Shown here one piece after another: positions 1-9,460 of a stretch of DNA of 64,000 nucleotides (positions within the stretch are counted from its first letter, which is position 1; each line of letters starts with the position of its first letter). The stretch is taken from contig CBDHHC010000014.1 of the NCBI GenBank assembly GCA_965263345.1, forward strand, positions 11,548 through 75,547, given 5' to 3'. The notes below the pieces were generated by a model. That model did no database searches. It was not told the DNA's origin and was given only the letters and a program-made list of their open reading frames with translations. Origin of the DNA: CBDHHC01 sp965263345 (GTDB taxonomy: Bacteria > Pseudomonadota > Alphaproteobacteria > Rhizobiales > CBDHHC01). The translations under genes and the position numbers were made by a program.

Positions 1-2
1 AT

Positions 3-461
3 CATAAAGCAAAAATATTTGATACTCCTGGACATACGCTCGGCCACATTAGTTATTGGTTTGAACAAGATCAGGTAATTTTTGTAGGCGACACGTTATT
101 CTCAATGGGCTGTGGGCGCCTTTTTGAGGGGGATGCCAAGACAATGTGGACATCCTTAAGCAAAATTATATCTTTGCCAAAAGAAACCACAATATATTGC
201 GGCCATGAGTACACTCTCTCGAACGCAGAGTTTGCCTGCACATTAGAACCAAACAACCAAAAATTACAAGAGCGATACAAACAAGTCCAAGAGTTAAGGG
301 AAAAAGGAGAAGCAACTTTACCAACAACCTTGGAACAAGAACTAGCAACAAACCCCTTCATTAGAACCAAAAGTCTTGAAATACAAAAAAATCTTGAGTT
401 AGAGGGCCATGAAGACTGGGAGGTATTCCAGGCAATCAGGAAATTGAAAGATAGAGTATAA
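3..461 (+). CDS. gloB: Hydroxyacylglutathione hydrolase (glyoxalase II), 5' end outside window
   Basis: Glyoxalase II hydrolyses S-lactoylglutathione to lactate and glutathione in the cytoplasm, the second step of methylglyoxal detoxification. The reading frame is open from the window edge, so the gene starts upstream and about 150 C-terminal residues are visible. The second half of the metallo-beta-lactamase fold is present: TPGHTLGH, then GDTLF (bridging Asp), GRLFEG, and YCGHEYT (metal-binding His with glutathione-site residues). The C-terminus ends in the family-typical LKDRV. The THxHxDH motif must lie upstream. A cupin gene follows after 26 bp on the same strand. Family assignment is firm; the start cannot be seen. 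Confidence 0.93.
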   Translation, partial: HKAKIFDTPGHTLGHISYWFEQDQVIFVGDTLFSMGCGRLFEGDAKTMWTSLSKIISLPKETTIYCGHEYTLSNAEFACTLEPNNQKLQERYKQVQELREKGEATLPTTLEQELATNPFIRTKSLEIQKNLELEGHEDWEVFQAIRKLKDRV

Positions 462-487
462 CGACAAAAAGATAGATATAATCTAAT

Positions 488-937
488 ATGGATCAAGACA
501 AACATACTCTTAACGCAGATCAGATAATAAAACATTTGAACTTAAGCCCACACCCTGAAGGGGGCTACTTCCGTGAAACATTTCGAGATACAAAGACATA
601 CAATGGAAGAAGTGTTTCTACACTTATATATTACTTACTAAAATATGGACAAAGCTCTCATTGGCATAGAATTGACGCTGCAGAAGTCTGGCATTGGTAT
701 GCGGGCAGTCCTCTCAAATTAACCGTGAGCAATCCTGAGAACCTGACAAGCAAAACAATTTTACTGTCTAATAAACTTCAAGAAAACCATTGTCCTCAAT
801 ATGTTGTTGAGAAACATGTCTGGCAAACGGCAGTGACAACAGGTGCATGGTCTTTAGTTGGCTGTAGTGTAGCACCAGGTTTTGAATTTACAAACTTTGA
901 GCTGGCCCCAGTTGATTGGTCTCCTGATAAAAAATAA
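488..937 (+). CDS. Cupin superfamily protein, DUF985 (Cupin_5)
   Basis: A 149-residue protein of the DUF985/Cupin_5 family. The family signature is at the N-terminus (NLSPHPEGGYFRETFRD, about residues 19-35), followed by STLIYYLL, SHWHRIDAAEVWHWYAG and a C-terminal GCSVAPGFEFTNFELA. The conserved His and Glu residues in the middle block suggest a small-molecule or metal pocket, but the reaction of this family is not established. It lies 26 bp after the glyoxalase II gene, so the two are probably co-transcribed. The length fits a single-domain family member. Confidence 0.88.
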   Translation: MDQDKHTLNADQIIKHLNLSPHPEGGYFRETFRDTKTYNGRSVSTLIYYLLKYGQSSHWHRIDAAEVWHWYAGSPLKLTVSNPENLTSKTILLSNKLQENHCPQYVVEKHVWQTAVTTGAWSLVGCSVAPGFEFTNFELAPVDWSPDKK

Positions 938-1157
938 AGCCGAATCACCCATCTCGAAATAGAGCAATATATATCTAACTTCTGTGCATAAAGCTTCGTC
1001 TTACATATTTTTTTATGTTTTTAACATTCAACAAAGCAGAAATTTAGGGAAAATCTGTGTATGGCTTGCTCAAAAACAATCCATGATCTTGCATATTGTG
1101 GCTGCAAGTTCATACTGCCTCTAACGTCGTTTATACAGCGACAAGCGGGGTAGATAT

Positions 1158-2720
1158 ATGACTAGTAAAGTTTCAGGACCGTGCCTAAGCGCGGTATTTG
1201 TTGACTATGACAATATATATTTGTCATTGAAAAGAAAAAATGAAGAGGCAGCCAAGTCTTTTGCTAAAGATACCATATTATGGCTAAAGCAAATTGAGAC
1301 AGGTAAATTAATTACACCAACAAATGGTTTCGTCAGCGACATGGAAAGACGATTGGTGATGAGTCGGTGTTATGGAAATCCTGTCCCTCGCAGAAATGGT
1401 AATGAAAGTTCGACTGATATGAACTCATTCCCATTTGTTAGGCATCATTTTTTAAGAGGGGGATTTGAAATTGCTGATTGCCCACCTCTAACAGCACAGC
1501 TAAAGAATTCATCTGATATCAGAATGGTCATGGATATTCGTGACTTACTGGATCACGATACTTATTATGACGAATTCATTATACTCTCAGGTGATGCAGA
1601 TTTTACGCCAGTACTGCACAGACTAAGATCTCATGCAAGACGAACAATAATTTATGCAAATGAATATACAGCAACACCGTATACTGCAATATGTGATGGT
1701 GAAATCAGAGAAGCAGACTTAATTTCATTTTTGGTCGATGGAAAACTTCCTCAGTTTAATGATCCAGCAAAAGCTCTACCACAAAACGAAAAATTACAAT
1801 CTTCAGAAGATACCAGATTAGAAATTGTTGATGAAGTTATACAAACCATAAATAATTCTGATAAAGCTCTCCCAATCGCATTTTTGGCAGATCGTGCTCA
1901 GCGCAACCTAGGACATGATAAAACTGTAGGAACAAATTGGGCAGGTTTTGGAACATTTAGATCATTTTTAAATGAAAATTTGCCTGACGAAATTACATTA
2001 ACCGATGCCCCCCCATATTACGCGTTTAACCCAAAAATCCATCAGTTAACATATAATTCTGAACCCAATTTACAACAGTTGGCTCAACCAAGCTTATCAG
2101 GAGATTTACCCAAAACAGTAGCTCCAGTTCCTGCAGCTCCACCTTTGGCACAATCAAACCAATCAAACGCTAACATTAATTTACAAAAATCGATTGCAAG
2201 GATACATGAAGCAAGCCATGTTCCTCCATTAGCTCCACCTGATTATAGAACTCTTTTTAAACTAATGACACAAGAACTATCAGAAAAAGGTCTTAATGGG
2301 GGGCAAACTATATCAAATATTGCTTTAATGGCGCAGCAATCAGGAATTGATATCGCAAGAGATGACGTTCAGTTCCTACTTGACGTTGTAAGTGAAGCAG
2401 ACCCGTGGTTTGAACAAGGAGTCTCTCCAGAACTTTTTGCTGGCCGTGTTCGGAATTTTGTAATCGCACGGTGTAGGCAAAATGGTTTGCAACTCTCTTC
2501 AGACGAACTTGAATTGATAGAAGCCTGGTTTATAGGAGTCCAACCTCTCGGTATACCTTCAAATAAACAATCGGATCCATTCACAAATGAGATGTCTACA
2601 GGAATTCAGGCAAATTCTTCAAATTCAAGTCCATTTTCACCAGAAACTATGGCAAATTTAGAAAACGATGACACTCAATCATTGCCACGCTTTGTCAGAC
2701 AACACATGAATAGTGCATAA
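1158..2720 (+). CDS. NYN (PIN-like) domain protein with C-terminal OST-HTH-like domain
   Basis: A 520-residue protein of the LabA/NYN group. The PIN-like nuclease fold shows its acidic residues: VDYDN (D16, D18), SSDIRMVMDI (D120) and SGDADF (residues 144-149). Residues about 222-300 form a winged-helix-like module (LEIVDEVIQTI ... AGFGTFRSFL ... YYAFNP) that fits OST-HTH/LOTUS. A Pro/Ala/Gln-rich linker and a second helical region (about 355-470) follow. NYN-OST-HTH proteins are thought to act on RNA. The substrate is unknown, and the nuclease role is inferred from the fold and acidic residues. It is a single gene, 220 bp after the cupin gene. Confidence 0.85.
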   Translation: MTSKVSGPCLSAVFVDYDNIYLSLKRKNEEAAKSFAKDTILWLKQIETGKLITPTNGFVSDMERRLVMSRCYGNPVPRRNGNESSTDMNSFPFVRHHFLRGGFEIADCPPLTAQLKNSSDIRMVMDIRDLLDHDTYYDEFIILSGDADFTPVLHRLRSHARRTIIYANEYTATPYTAICDGEIREADLISFLVDGKLPQFNDPAKALPQNEKLQSSEDTRLEIVDEVIQTINNSDKALPIAFLADRAQRNLGHDKTVGTNWAGFGTFRSFLNENLPDEITLTDAPPYYAFNPKIHQLTYNSEPNLQQLAQPSLSGDLPKTVAPVPAAPPLAQSNQSNANINLQKSIARIHEASHVPPLAPPDYRTLFKLMTQELSEKGLNGGQTISNIALMAQQSGIDIARDDVQFLLDVVSEADPWFEQGVSPELFAGRVRNFVIARCRQNGLQLSSDELELIEAWFIGVQPLGIPSNKQSDPFTNEMSTGIQANSSNSSPFSPETMANLENDDTQSLPRFVRQHMNSA

Positions 2721-3175
2721 TTTAGTATGAATGCATTATTATTTACACAAGAAGAGTGTTACAAATCATGCTAACGCTCTTCTGTAAACTAATCAAAATC
2801 ATAAGTAAAATAATACTACCTAACTATTATATTTAAGAATTATAATTTATGTTATCTAGTATTTTAAATAATTATGACCACTCCTTTATGCTTCCCAAAT
2901 TGCTCGACTTGCTCATTTAGCTCAGACATAATACAATTCCCTTGTGGGCATACGTATTTTACAAGAATTACCTTTAAATATTTATAGTATTACCCCACAA
3001 ACGCCAATCAAACCTAAAACTTGGAAAATGGTAATATTAACAATATTCAAGGGTAATTCTTGTAAAGCACAATTAAAGTTATAAATGTGAAGAGACAAAA
3101 CGTTTCTAAAAACAAGAGCGACAAAACATTTATACCTAATGCTTATTAGGACAGTAATACAACTGGCAAATAGCC
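2721..3175. other. AT-rich intergenic region with a long inverted repeat
   Basis: 455 bases between the NYN gene and the histidine kinase gene. No convincing reading frame is seen. The main structure is a 41-bp imperfect inverted repeat at 2954-3070, listed separately. Confidence 0.6.
2954..3070. repeat. 41-bp imperfect inverted repeat (hairpin)
   Basis: The arms 2954-2994 and 3030-3070 are reverse complements over about 41 bp. The outer 29 bp match at 25 positions and contain a perfect core (TTTACAAGAATTACC and its complement); the next 12 bp match at 9. The loop is 35 nt (2995-3029). Neither arm ends in a T-run, so it is not a simple terminator. It could be a MITE-like palindrome or a structured leader of the downstream kinase gene. 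Confidence 0.7.
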
Positions 3176-4615
3176 ATGAAAAAACCAAGTGATTTATCCA
3201 AAATACCAACTCTGCAATCGTTAAAAAACGAACGTATGCCCGCTTGGCTATGGGAAGTTAAGTTAGGTCAAATCATATGGGCAAATACCTCAGGTTTAAG
3301 TTTTTGGAATGAACAAGATATCATAAAATTGTCCAAACGCTATTTTGACCGCTCTATGCCCGCAATAACTGTGATGTTGGAACTAATAGAACAAGAAATC
3401 CCCAAAGATGGGGTTACTCGTGATTTCCTTTTTTGGACCCCAAATGGCGCTCAAAACATTAAATGTCAATGCAAGAAATTGATACAAGGTGATGGTTGGG
3501 GCGGCATGTTACTACATGCATATCCTACCTTTAATAAAGAAAATATAATCGAATCGAACCAATGGCAAATTGAAACAACCTTAGAAAATGAATTACCAAA
3601 TAGCGCTCATTTTGCTGATACGACTTATAAAAATACTCTTTCAGCACCAGAAGACCAAGAGACCTTAAAAGAAATTGCAAGACTATTATCAAACCCAGAT
3701 GAGATTGATGATGTTGATCATGGTATGTCAAGTGATGTTAAAGAAAATGATATTTTTGTCCATCCACCAAAAGTGAATGGCACAACACAACTCCCTCACA
3801 AAGATTCAAATAATACCTTAGTACCATTAAAAACGAATGGAGCTGATTATAACCATACCAATATCAAAGCATATAATCACTTCGAAATAAACTCTTCTCG
3901 TCAGTTTGATCAGTCCAAGAACCTAGCATTCTTCGCAAAAGTAAGCCATGAAGTCCGAACGCCTTTAAATTCCATTATTGGATTTGCTGAACTGATGAAA
4001 GATGAACATTTAGGAAAAATTGGACATAAAAAATACCAAAGCTATGCTGAAGATATTTTTGAAAGTGCACAACACGCACTAAGCTTAATCGATGATCTAC
4101 TGGATATTTCAAAGGTAGAAGCGGGAGAGTTCACCTTAAATAAATCTGCTGTCGATTTAAATAAAATAGTTGAATATTGTATTAGCAGTTTACATCCCCA
4201 AACAGCAAAAGCGCAATTGGTTATCCGCCAATCATTAAATCCAAACTTAAGCAGAGTATCTGCCGATCAAAGAAGTTTGCGACAGATTTTATTAAACTTA
4301 ATTTCAAATGCAATTAAATTCACGCCACCTGGTGGTCAGATAATAATCTCAACACAAGCAGTTGACCACAATAAAGCGAAACTACGGGTAAGAGACACAG
4401 GAATAGGGATGTCTTCTCAAGATTTACAAATCGCACTGGAGCCCTTTAAACAGTTAGAAACAACAACAAGTAGTAATCCAACAGGAACGGGGTTGGGCCT
4501 TCCTTTAACCAAAGCACTAACTGAAGCAAATGATGGTCAGTTTTTAATAACAAGCCAGGCAGGAAAAGGAACACTGATAGAGGTAATTTTACCCTATTAT
4601 AGTATAGAAATGTAA
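3176..4615 (+). CDS. Cytoplasmic sensor histidine kinase, DivJ/PleC/PdhS-like
   Basis: A 479-residue HisKA-HATPase_c kinase. The phosphoacceptor is H258 in SHEVRTPLNS. The following IIGFAELM and DDLLDISKVEAG are typical of the alphaproteobacterial DivJ/PleC/PdhS cell-cycle kinases. The ATP-binding boxes are N (LLNLISNAIKFTPPGG, about 372-387), G1 (DTGIGM, 407-412) and G2 (GTGLGL, 437-442). No membrane segment is seen; the N-terminus (about 20-120) looks PAS-like, followed by a low-complexity linker. No response-regulator gene is adjacent. The exact orthologue cannot be fixed, so PdhS-like function is inference. Confidence 0.87.
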   Translation: MKKPSDLSKIPTLQSLKNERMPAWLWEVKLGQIIWANTSGLSFWNEQDIIKLSKRYFDRSMPAITVMLELIEQEIPKDGVTRDFLFWTPNGAQNIKCQCKKLIQGDGWGGMLLHAYPTFNKENIIESNQWQIETTLENELPNSAHFADTTYKNTLSAPEDQETLKEIARLLSNPDEIDDVDHGMSSDVKENDIFVHPPKVNGTTQLPHKDSNNTLVPLKTNGADYNHTNIKAYNHFEINSSRQFDQSKNLAFFAKVSHEVRTPLNSIIGFAELMKDEHLGKIGHKKYQSYAEDIFESAQHALSLIDDLLDISKVEAGEFTLNKSAVDLNKIVEYCISSLHPQTAKAQLVIRQSLNPNLSRVSADQRSLRQILLNLISNAIKFTPPGGQIIISTQAVDHNKAKLRVRDTGIGMSSQDLQIALEPFKQLETTTSSNPTGTGLGLPLTKALTEANDGQFLITSQAGKGTLIEVILPYYSIEM

Positions 4616-4723
4616 CCTTATACATCAAATAATATTATCTTCAAATTTCCCTTAAATGATGATGTGTATGGATTGTAAAAACCAATTTTTGTAACCTTCT
4701 TTAGAAACTAATGGAGGCTTGTC

Positions 4724-4971
4724 ATGAGTAAATATCAAGAATTTGACATCTTACCATCCTTTTGATGTAACGAGTAAGAGACGAAAATCATTCCCATCTG
4801 AAACAAAAGTTAAACATGGTGAACAATATGTTCACGGTGATATTGAACTTGTCGAGAAACTGGGTAGAAATGACCTTTGCCCATGTGGTTCATACCGTAA
4901 ATTTCAAACGGTGTTGCATGAAAACTAAAAAACACGATGGAACACAAAGACATTATTACTTCAGAGAATAA
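4724..4971 (+). pseudogene. SEC-C motif (zinc-binding) protein broken by two frameshifts
   Basis: A good ribosome binding site (GGAGG at 4713-4717) precedes ATG 4724, but that frame stops after 13 codons at TGA. From about 4743 a second frame continues with TSYHPFDVTSKRRK and runs into LGRNDLCPCGS, the first half of a SEC-C motif. That frame then ends as KFQTVLHEN. Skipping the single C at 4905 gives KFKRCCMK and a tail ending at 4971, which restores the CxC...CC zinc ligands. The locus therefore encodes one SEC-C protein in three frame segments. Either it is a pseudogene or the assembly has two single-base errors. The neighbours (kinase, marC) are intact. Confidence 0.75.
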
Positions 4972-4976
4972 CCAAT

Positions 4977-5005
4977 CATACAGCTATAGGTTTTTCAGCT
5001 GTATG
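4977..5005 (+). terminator. Stem-loop after the SEC-C locus
   Basis: A perfect 9-bp inverted repeat (CATACAGCT / AGCTGTATG) with an 11-nt loop lies 5 bases after the stop at 4971. No T-run follows, so termination is only suggested. Confidence 0.4.
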
Positions 5006-5109
5006 CAATTGCCACAATATCAATACTAAAATAAGCTATTATAGTAAGAAAAAATGATAAGTATGACTAAACTAAGAATTCATATACAAATTTTTTATAT
5101 AGTATTAAC

Positions 5110-5736
5110 ATGTTTGAAACCGCACTTGTCGCATTCACAACCTTTTTTGCAACCATCGGCCCATTAGATGTTGCCGCTCTTTTTACGGTGTTAACAAATA
5201 AAAATTCACCTGAAGATCGCAGATCAATGGCTTTAAAAGGAGTTTTGATAGCAACTGCTATTCTAATGACATTTGTTCTTTTAGGAGATATTATTCTTAA
5301 AAGCTTTGGCATTACATTAGCTGCAATGCAAGCTGCAGGAGGCATCCTCTTACTCCTGATAGCCATAGAAATGGTATTTGCAAAACCTTCAGGTAGAACA
5401 ACAACACCCGATGAACAAGCAGAAGCTGAGCAAAAAGAAGACATTTCTGTTTTCCCCTTAGCAACCCCATTGATTGCTGGGCCTGGTACAATTGGAGCAG
5501 TTATCCTATTAATCTCTAATGCACAAGGTAGTCCAATAAAAATTTCTATAGTTATTTTAGCCTTGCTTTTAGTTTTACTGCTCACTTGGATAATGATGTT
5601 AATGGCGAGTCAATTACATAAAATCCTAGGCATAACGGGGTTACATGTAATCTCTAGAGTCTTTGGAGTGCTCTTAGCAGCCCTTGCAGTTCAATTTATC
5701 TTCGATGGAATTGATGCAAGTAACCTATTACGTTAA
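5110..5736 (+). CDS. marC: MarC family integral membrane protein
   Basis: A 208-residue MarC/UPF0056 protein of the inner membrane. It begins with the family pattern FATIGPLDVAALFTVLT and has six hydrophobic segments (about 5-25, 42-62, 68-88, 117-137, 143-166 and 184-203). The second family motif, PLATPLIAGPGTIGAVILL, lies at about 115-133. A charged loop (PDEQAEAEQKED) joins the two halves. The length is normal. Despite the name, the family has no proven link to antibiotic resistance and its transported substrate is unknown. It is a stand-alone gene. Confidence 0.9.
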   Translation: MFETALVAFTTFFATIGPLDVAALFTVLTNKNSPEDRRSMALKGVLIATAILMTFVLLGDIILKSFGITLAAMQAAGGILLLLIAIEMVFAKPSGRTTTPDEQAEAEQKEDISVFPLATPLIAGPGTIGAVILLISNAQGSPIKISIVILALLLVLLLTWIMMLMASQLHKILGITGLHVISRVFGVLLAALAVQFIFDGIDASNLLR

Positions 5737-5868
5737 AATAAAAAGCTTCAATGCTTACACATGATACGTATTACGTATTTTTCTAAGTATACAACCACAA
5801 TAGTCATGCATAGGGTTTCCATTATAAACTTTGATCTGAAGTCTAACAAAATGGATAAGGATTAAACC

Positions 5869-6261
5869 ATGGTTGATGCAGTCGATACAGTTGGTGCTCG
5901 TCATGAATCTTCTTTTCAAATCAATGATCCAATTGCTCCATCACCAGGAATTAATAACTCTGATTCAGACTCAAATTCAGAATTTAATTCTAATGATAAA
6001 TCTTATAAAACCAATCGTGAAGATGTAGAGAAAAGTTTAGAACAACACAACAAACATCAAAATCTAGATTATGAAATAACCATACAAACCTCAATAGACC
6101 AAAATGAGTTAAACGCTCTTATTACATTAAGGAACTACAAAAAAACTAACGAACAAAAAATACAAAATTTTCCAGAACAAACCACTCCTTACGAGGGTAT
6201 AAAAAAAGCTGTCGAAATTGAGGAATATCTATCTATAGAGCGTCAGCAATTGAGCACATGA
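5869..6261 (+). CDS. Hypothetical protein, 130 aa, hydrophilic
   Basis: A small polar protein with no membrane segment and no recognised domain. The N-terminal half is rich in Ser, Asn and Asp (about residues 25-45) and looks disordered. The C-terminal half is predicted helical with many Lys, Glu and Gln. The start at ATG 5869 is supported by AAGGA about 9 bases upstream. It converges on ldhA, with 48 bp between the stops. Function is unknown. Reality is likely because of the start context and normal codon use. Confidence 0.55.
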   Translation: MVDAVDTVGARHESSFQINDPIAPSPGINNSDSDSNSEFNSNDKSYKTNREDVEKSLEQHNKHQNLDYEITIQTSIDQNELNALITLRNYKKTNEQKIQNFPEQTTPYEGIKKAVEIEEYLSIERQQLST

Positions 6262-6309
6262 GACAGAAATCTTATAGTCTCAACATAAAAAATAAAAATT
6301 TGGAATTAA

Positions 6310-7299
6310 TTACCCAACGGTATTATTACAAACACCATGGAGTTGAATATCAGATATATTCTGCAAAGTTGTATCTGCAATAGTTTGTAAAGCATTTGTT
6401 GTAAAATAAGCCTGATGCCCTGTCACCACAACATTATTGAATGAAATCAACCTTGCAAATACATCGTCCTGTAAAATATCTTTTGAGTGATCTTCAAAAA
6501 ACAACTCTTTTTCATCTTCATAAACGTCAAGACCGAGATAACCTATCTTACCAGACTTTAATGCGTCAATTGCAGCCTCAGCATTAATAAGCGCTCCACG
6601 ACTAGTGTTTATGATGGTAACGCCATCTTTCATAAGCCCTAAAGTCCCTTTATTAATCATATGATAAGTTTGTGGTAATAAAGGGCAATGTAAGGTTATG
6701 ACATCTGAAGATTTAAATACCTCCTCGAGAGAAACATATTGCACACCGAGCTCAGCACATTTTGGATTCTCATTTACATCATATCCAAGAACATTACAAC
6801 CAAAGCCCTTTAGAATGCGGCTAACAACGTAACCTATTTCACCAGTACCTATAACACCAACAGTCAGACCATTCAGCTCAAACCCTAGCAATCCATCCAA
6901 AGAAAAATTACCATCCAAAATTCTGGAACGAGCCTTGTAAATTTTTCGATTTAAAGACAATAAGAGAGCTATCGCATGTTCGGCAACAGCATAGGGAGAA
7001 TAAGCAGGAACCCGAACAACCTTAATGCCGTACTTCTCGGTAGCATTTAGATCTACATTATTATAACCTGAGCACCTGAGAGCAATAATCTTCACACCTT
7101 GATCTGAGAGTATATCAATCGTCTCAGCATTCAAATCATCATTTACAAAAATACACACACTCTCAGCACCTTTAGCTAAAATAGCTGTTTCTGAACGCAA
7201 AAGATTTGCAAAATATACTAATTCATGACCAAAATTTTTATTGGCTTTATCGAGAAATTGACGATCATACGGTTTAGTACTAAAAACTGCGACTTTCAT
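6310..7299 (-). CDS. ldhA: D-lactate dehydrogenase (2-hydroxyacid dehydrogenase)
   Basis: NAD-dependent D-lactate dehydrogenase, which reduces pyruvate to D-lactate in fermentation or overflow. The 329 residues align through their length with E. coli LdhA: N-terminal AVFSTKPYD, CIFVNDD (49-55), RVPAYSPYAVAEHA (96-109), the Rossmann GTGEIG (151-156), NTSRGALI with catalytic R234, VYEDEKELFFED, and GHQAYFT with catalytic H295. The length is normal. The gene is transcribed away from the permease gene at 7670, with 370 bp between the starts, so each has its own promoter. The LdhA-like C-terminal block makes this more specific than generic 2-hydroxyacid dehydrogenase. Confidence 0.93.
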   Translation of the reverse strand: MKVAVFSTKPYDRQFLDKANKNFGHELVYFANLLRSETAILAKGAESVCIFVNDDLNAETIDILSDQGVKIIALRCSGYNNVDLNATEKYGIKVVRVPAYSPYAVAEHAIALLLSLNRKIYKARSRILDGNFSLDGLLGFELNGLTVGVIGTGEIGYVVSRILKGFGCNVLGYDVNENPKCAELGVQYVSLEEVFKSSDVITLHCPLLPQTYHMINKGTLGLMKDGVTIINTSRGALINAEAAIDALKSGKIGYLGLDVYEDEKELFFEDHSKDILQDDVFARLISFNNVVVTGHQAYFTTNALQTIADTTLQNISDIQLHGVCNNTVG

Positions 7300-7669
7300 G
7301 AGATGTGCCCTTGTTAAATATAAAATACGGCTTTTTTGATTGAAACTTTAGGATGTTATATCAACATAACGATGATTAAATATCATTAATCTTCATTTCA
7401 TGACAGATATGAGGGAACCGCATACCAAAAAATACTATTAGTGAACAAAAAAGCTTAATATACCTTCTGATATCTAAACTCTAATTTCATGCCAATTAAA
7501 TCGTCAAAATAAATTTTCTAGACTGCATAAACTAGATTATTTAATAATTTGATACGCACTTATGGAAATTTGAGAGGTTCTCTTCAGGACTTTAACAATA
7601 TATCTATAAGGTTATGAAATACACAAAGAGATAATTTAGTAACGTGATTTTTATAAAGAAAGCTATAGA
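7300..7669. other. Divergent intergenic region, ldhA / ABC permease
   Basis: 370 AT-rich bases between two divergent genes that must hold both promoters. No clear operator, riboswitch or reading frame is recognised. Confidence 0.5.
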
Positions 7670-9385
7670 GTGACGAACGCAATTAAATTAAAACAACCAA
7701 TTAATAGCATGAAAAGATCACTTCGCCCACCTCAAACAAATGTATGGCCATGGCAGATTGCGGTCTTTATCTTGTCCATTTTTGTCTTATTACCTCTCTG
7801 TTCACTAATTTATCTATCACTAACACCAACAGAAAATATCTGGCCACATCTTGTCAATACAGTATTGCCAGGAGCAATTTGGCAAACACTTTTGTTAATG
7901 ACAGGAGTAGGAATTTTAACGCTCATAATTGGTACGAGTACGGCTTGGCTTGTTACAATGTATCGCTTTCCAGGACATAAAATTTTTGACTGGTTATTAC
8001 TACTACCACTTGCAATGCCGACTTATATCATTGCATTTTGCTACGTGGAACTTTTAGATTATTCAGGTACATTACAAACTTATTTAAGGGAAATATTTGG
8101 CTGGAGTTCAGCTAAAGATTATTGGTTCCCACAGATACGCTCTGAAGGAGGAGCGATATTTGTGATGAGTTTTGTGCTATATCCATATATTTACTTAAAT
8201 GCTAGAGCAACCTTCCTGCAACAATCAATCTGTGTTCTTGAAGTTGCACGTACATTAGGACAAACACAATTTGGTGTCTTTTGGTCAATTGCACTTCCAA
8301 TGGCACGACCTGCACTAGTCGCAGGACTAACACTCGCTTTAATGGAGTGCCTGAACGATATTGGGGCTGTTGAATATCTAGGTGTAAACACATTAACTGT
8401 AAGTGTTTACTCTACATGGCTGGAACGCTCAAATCTTGCAGGAGCAGCACAACTAGCAAGTGTAATGCTAATTTTCGTTATCATACTATTTACATGGGAA
8501 CGAAAAGCACGCCATCAAAAACAATATCATCACACAACAGGACATTACAGAAACCTACCTGAAAACCATCTTTCTGGAGCTAAAGGATGGATGGTAAGCT
8601 TCCTATGCTTTACACCAGTCTTAATTGGTTTTTTTGCCCCCTTAACTGTTTTAGTGCAATCATCATTTATATTCGCTGAAGAATCTTTGTCTGGTCAATA
8701 TTGGAAAGCCGTTGAAAATAGTTTATTTCTCTCCGGAATGACAGCTTGTGTGGCAGTAATATTTGCTCTCATACTATCTTATGGAAGACGCGTAGCACCA
8801 ACAGCATTTATTAAACCTGCTTTTAGATTGTCGAGTTTAGGATATGCAATTCCAGGCACAATATTAGCTATTGGATTATTGATGCCTTTGGCCAGTTTTG
8901 ATAATTGGTTAGATTCTGTTATGGAAAATAACTTTGGAGTATCTACAGGCTTACTCTTATCCGGTAGCACATTCGCACTCATCCTTGCATACACAATCCG
9001 CTTCTTAGCAGTCTCGAATGGAGCAGTTGAGTCTGGCTTAAAACGGATCTCGATTAATCTTGACTCAGCCTCTAGGGCATTAGGTGAAACAGCATTCGGA
9101 ACATTAAAGCGTGTACACTTACCTCTTTTAAAACCAGCTTTAGGAACCGCCGCCCTTTTGGTATTTGTAGATACTATGAAAGAATTACCAGCTACATTAC
9201 TTTTGCGCCCATTTAATTTTGATACCCTAGCAACTCATGTCTATAACTTTGCATCATTAGAACAGTTTGAAGAAGCCGCTCTAGCAGCACTAACAATAGT
9301 ACTCTTTGGACTTGCGCCTGTGATTCTTCTAAGCCGCACAATTGCAACTGGTCGTATGGGACAAAATTCTTCTAATGGATCCTAA
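7670..9385 (+). CDS. Iron(III)-type ABC transporter permease, fused double-domain
   Basis: A 571-residue inner-membrane permease with two binding-protein-dependent transport domains in tandem, as in the FbpB/SfuB/AfuB ferric-iron family. It has about twelve hydrophobic segments. Both halves carry an EAA loop that contacts the ATPase: VARTLGQTQFGVFWSIALP (first half) and RALGETAFGTLKRVHLP (second half). The start is GTG 7670. No ATPase or cognate binding protein gene is adjacent; the binding protein at 14195 looks polyamine-type and is 5 kb away. The substrate is inferred from family resemblance. Confidence 0.88.
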   Translation: MTNAIKLKQPINSMKRSLRPPQTNVWPWQIAVFILSIFVLLPLCSLIYLSLTPTENIWPHLVNTVLPGAIWQTLLLMTGVGILTLIIGTSTAWLVTMYRFPGHKIFDWLLLLPLAMPTYIIAFCYVELLDYSGTLQTYLREIFGWSSAKDYWFPQIRSEGGAIFVMSFVLYPYIYLNARATFLQQSICVLEVARTLGQTQFGVFWSIALPMARPALVAGLTLALMECLNDIGAVEYLGVNTLTVSVYSTWLERSNLAGAAQLASVMLIFVIILFTWERKARHQKQYHHTTGHYRNLPENHLSGAKGWMVSFLCFTPVLIGFFAPLTVLVQSSFIFAEESLSGQYWKAVENSLFLSGMTACVAVIFALILSYGRRVAPTAFIKPAFRLSSLGYAIPGTILAIGLLMPLASFDNWLDSVMENNFGVSTGLLLSGSTFALILAYTIRFLAVSNGAVESGLKRISINLDSASRALGETAFGTLKRVHLPLLKPALGTAALLVFVDTMKELPATLLLRPFNFDTLATHVYNFASLEQFEEAALAALTIVLFGLAPVILLSRTIATGRMGQNSSNGS

Positions 9386-9460
9386 AAAACTAATCAATTA
9401 AATTGCATGCTTACCATAAATTATATATAAAACTCTATTTCTATGAATTCGGAGATAGCT

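Noticed and set aside
7375..7400. A CtrA-type site before the ABC permease gene
   Set aside because: The two TTAA halves are separated by 6 bases, not 7.
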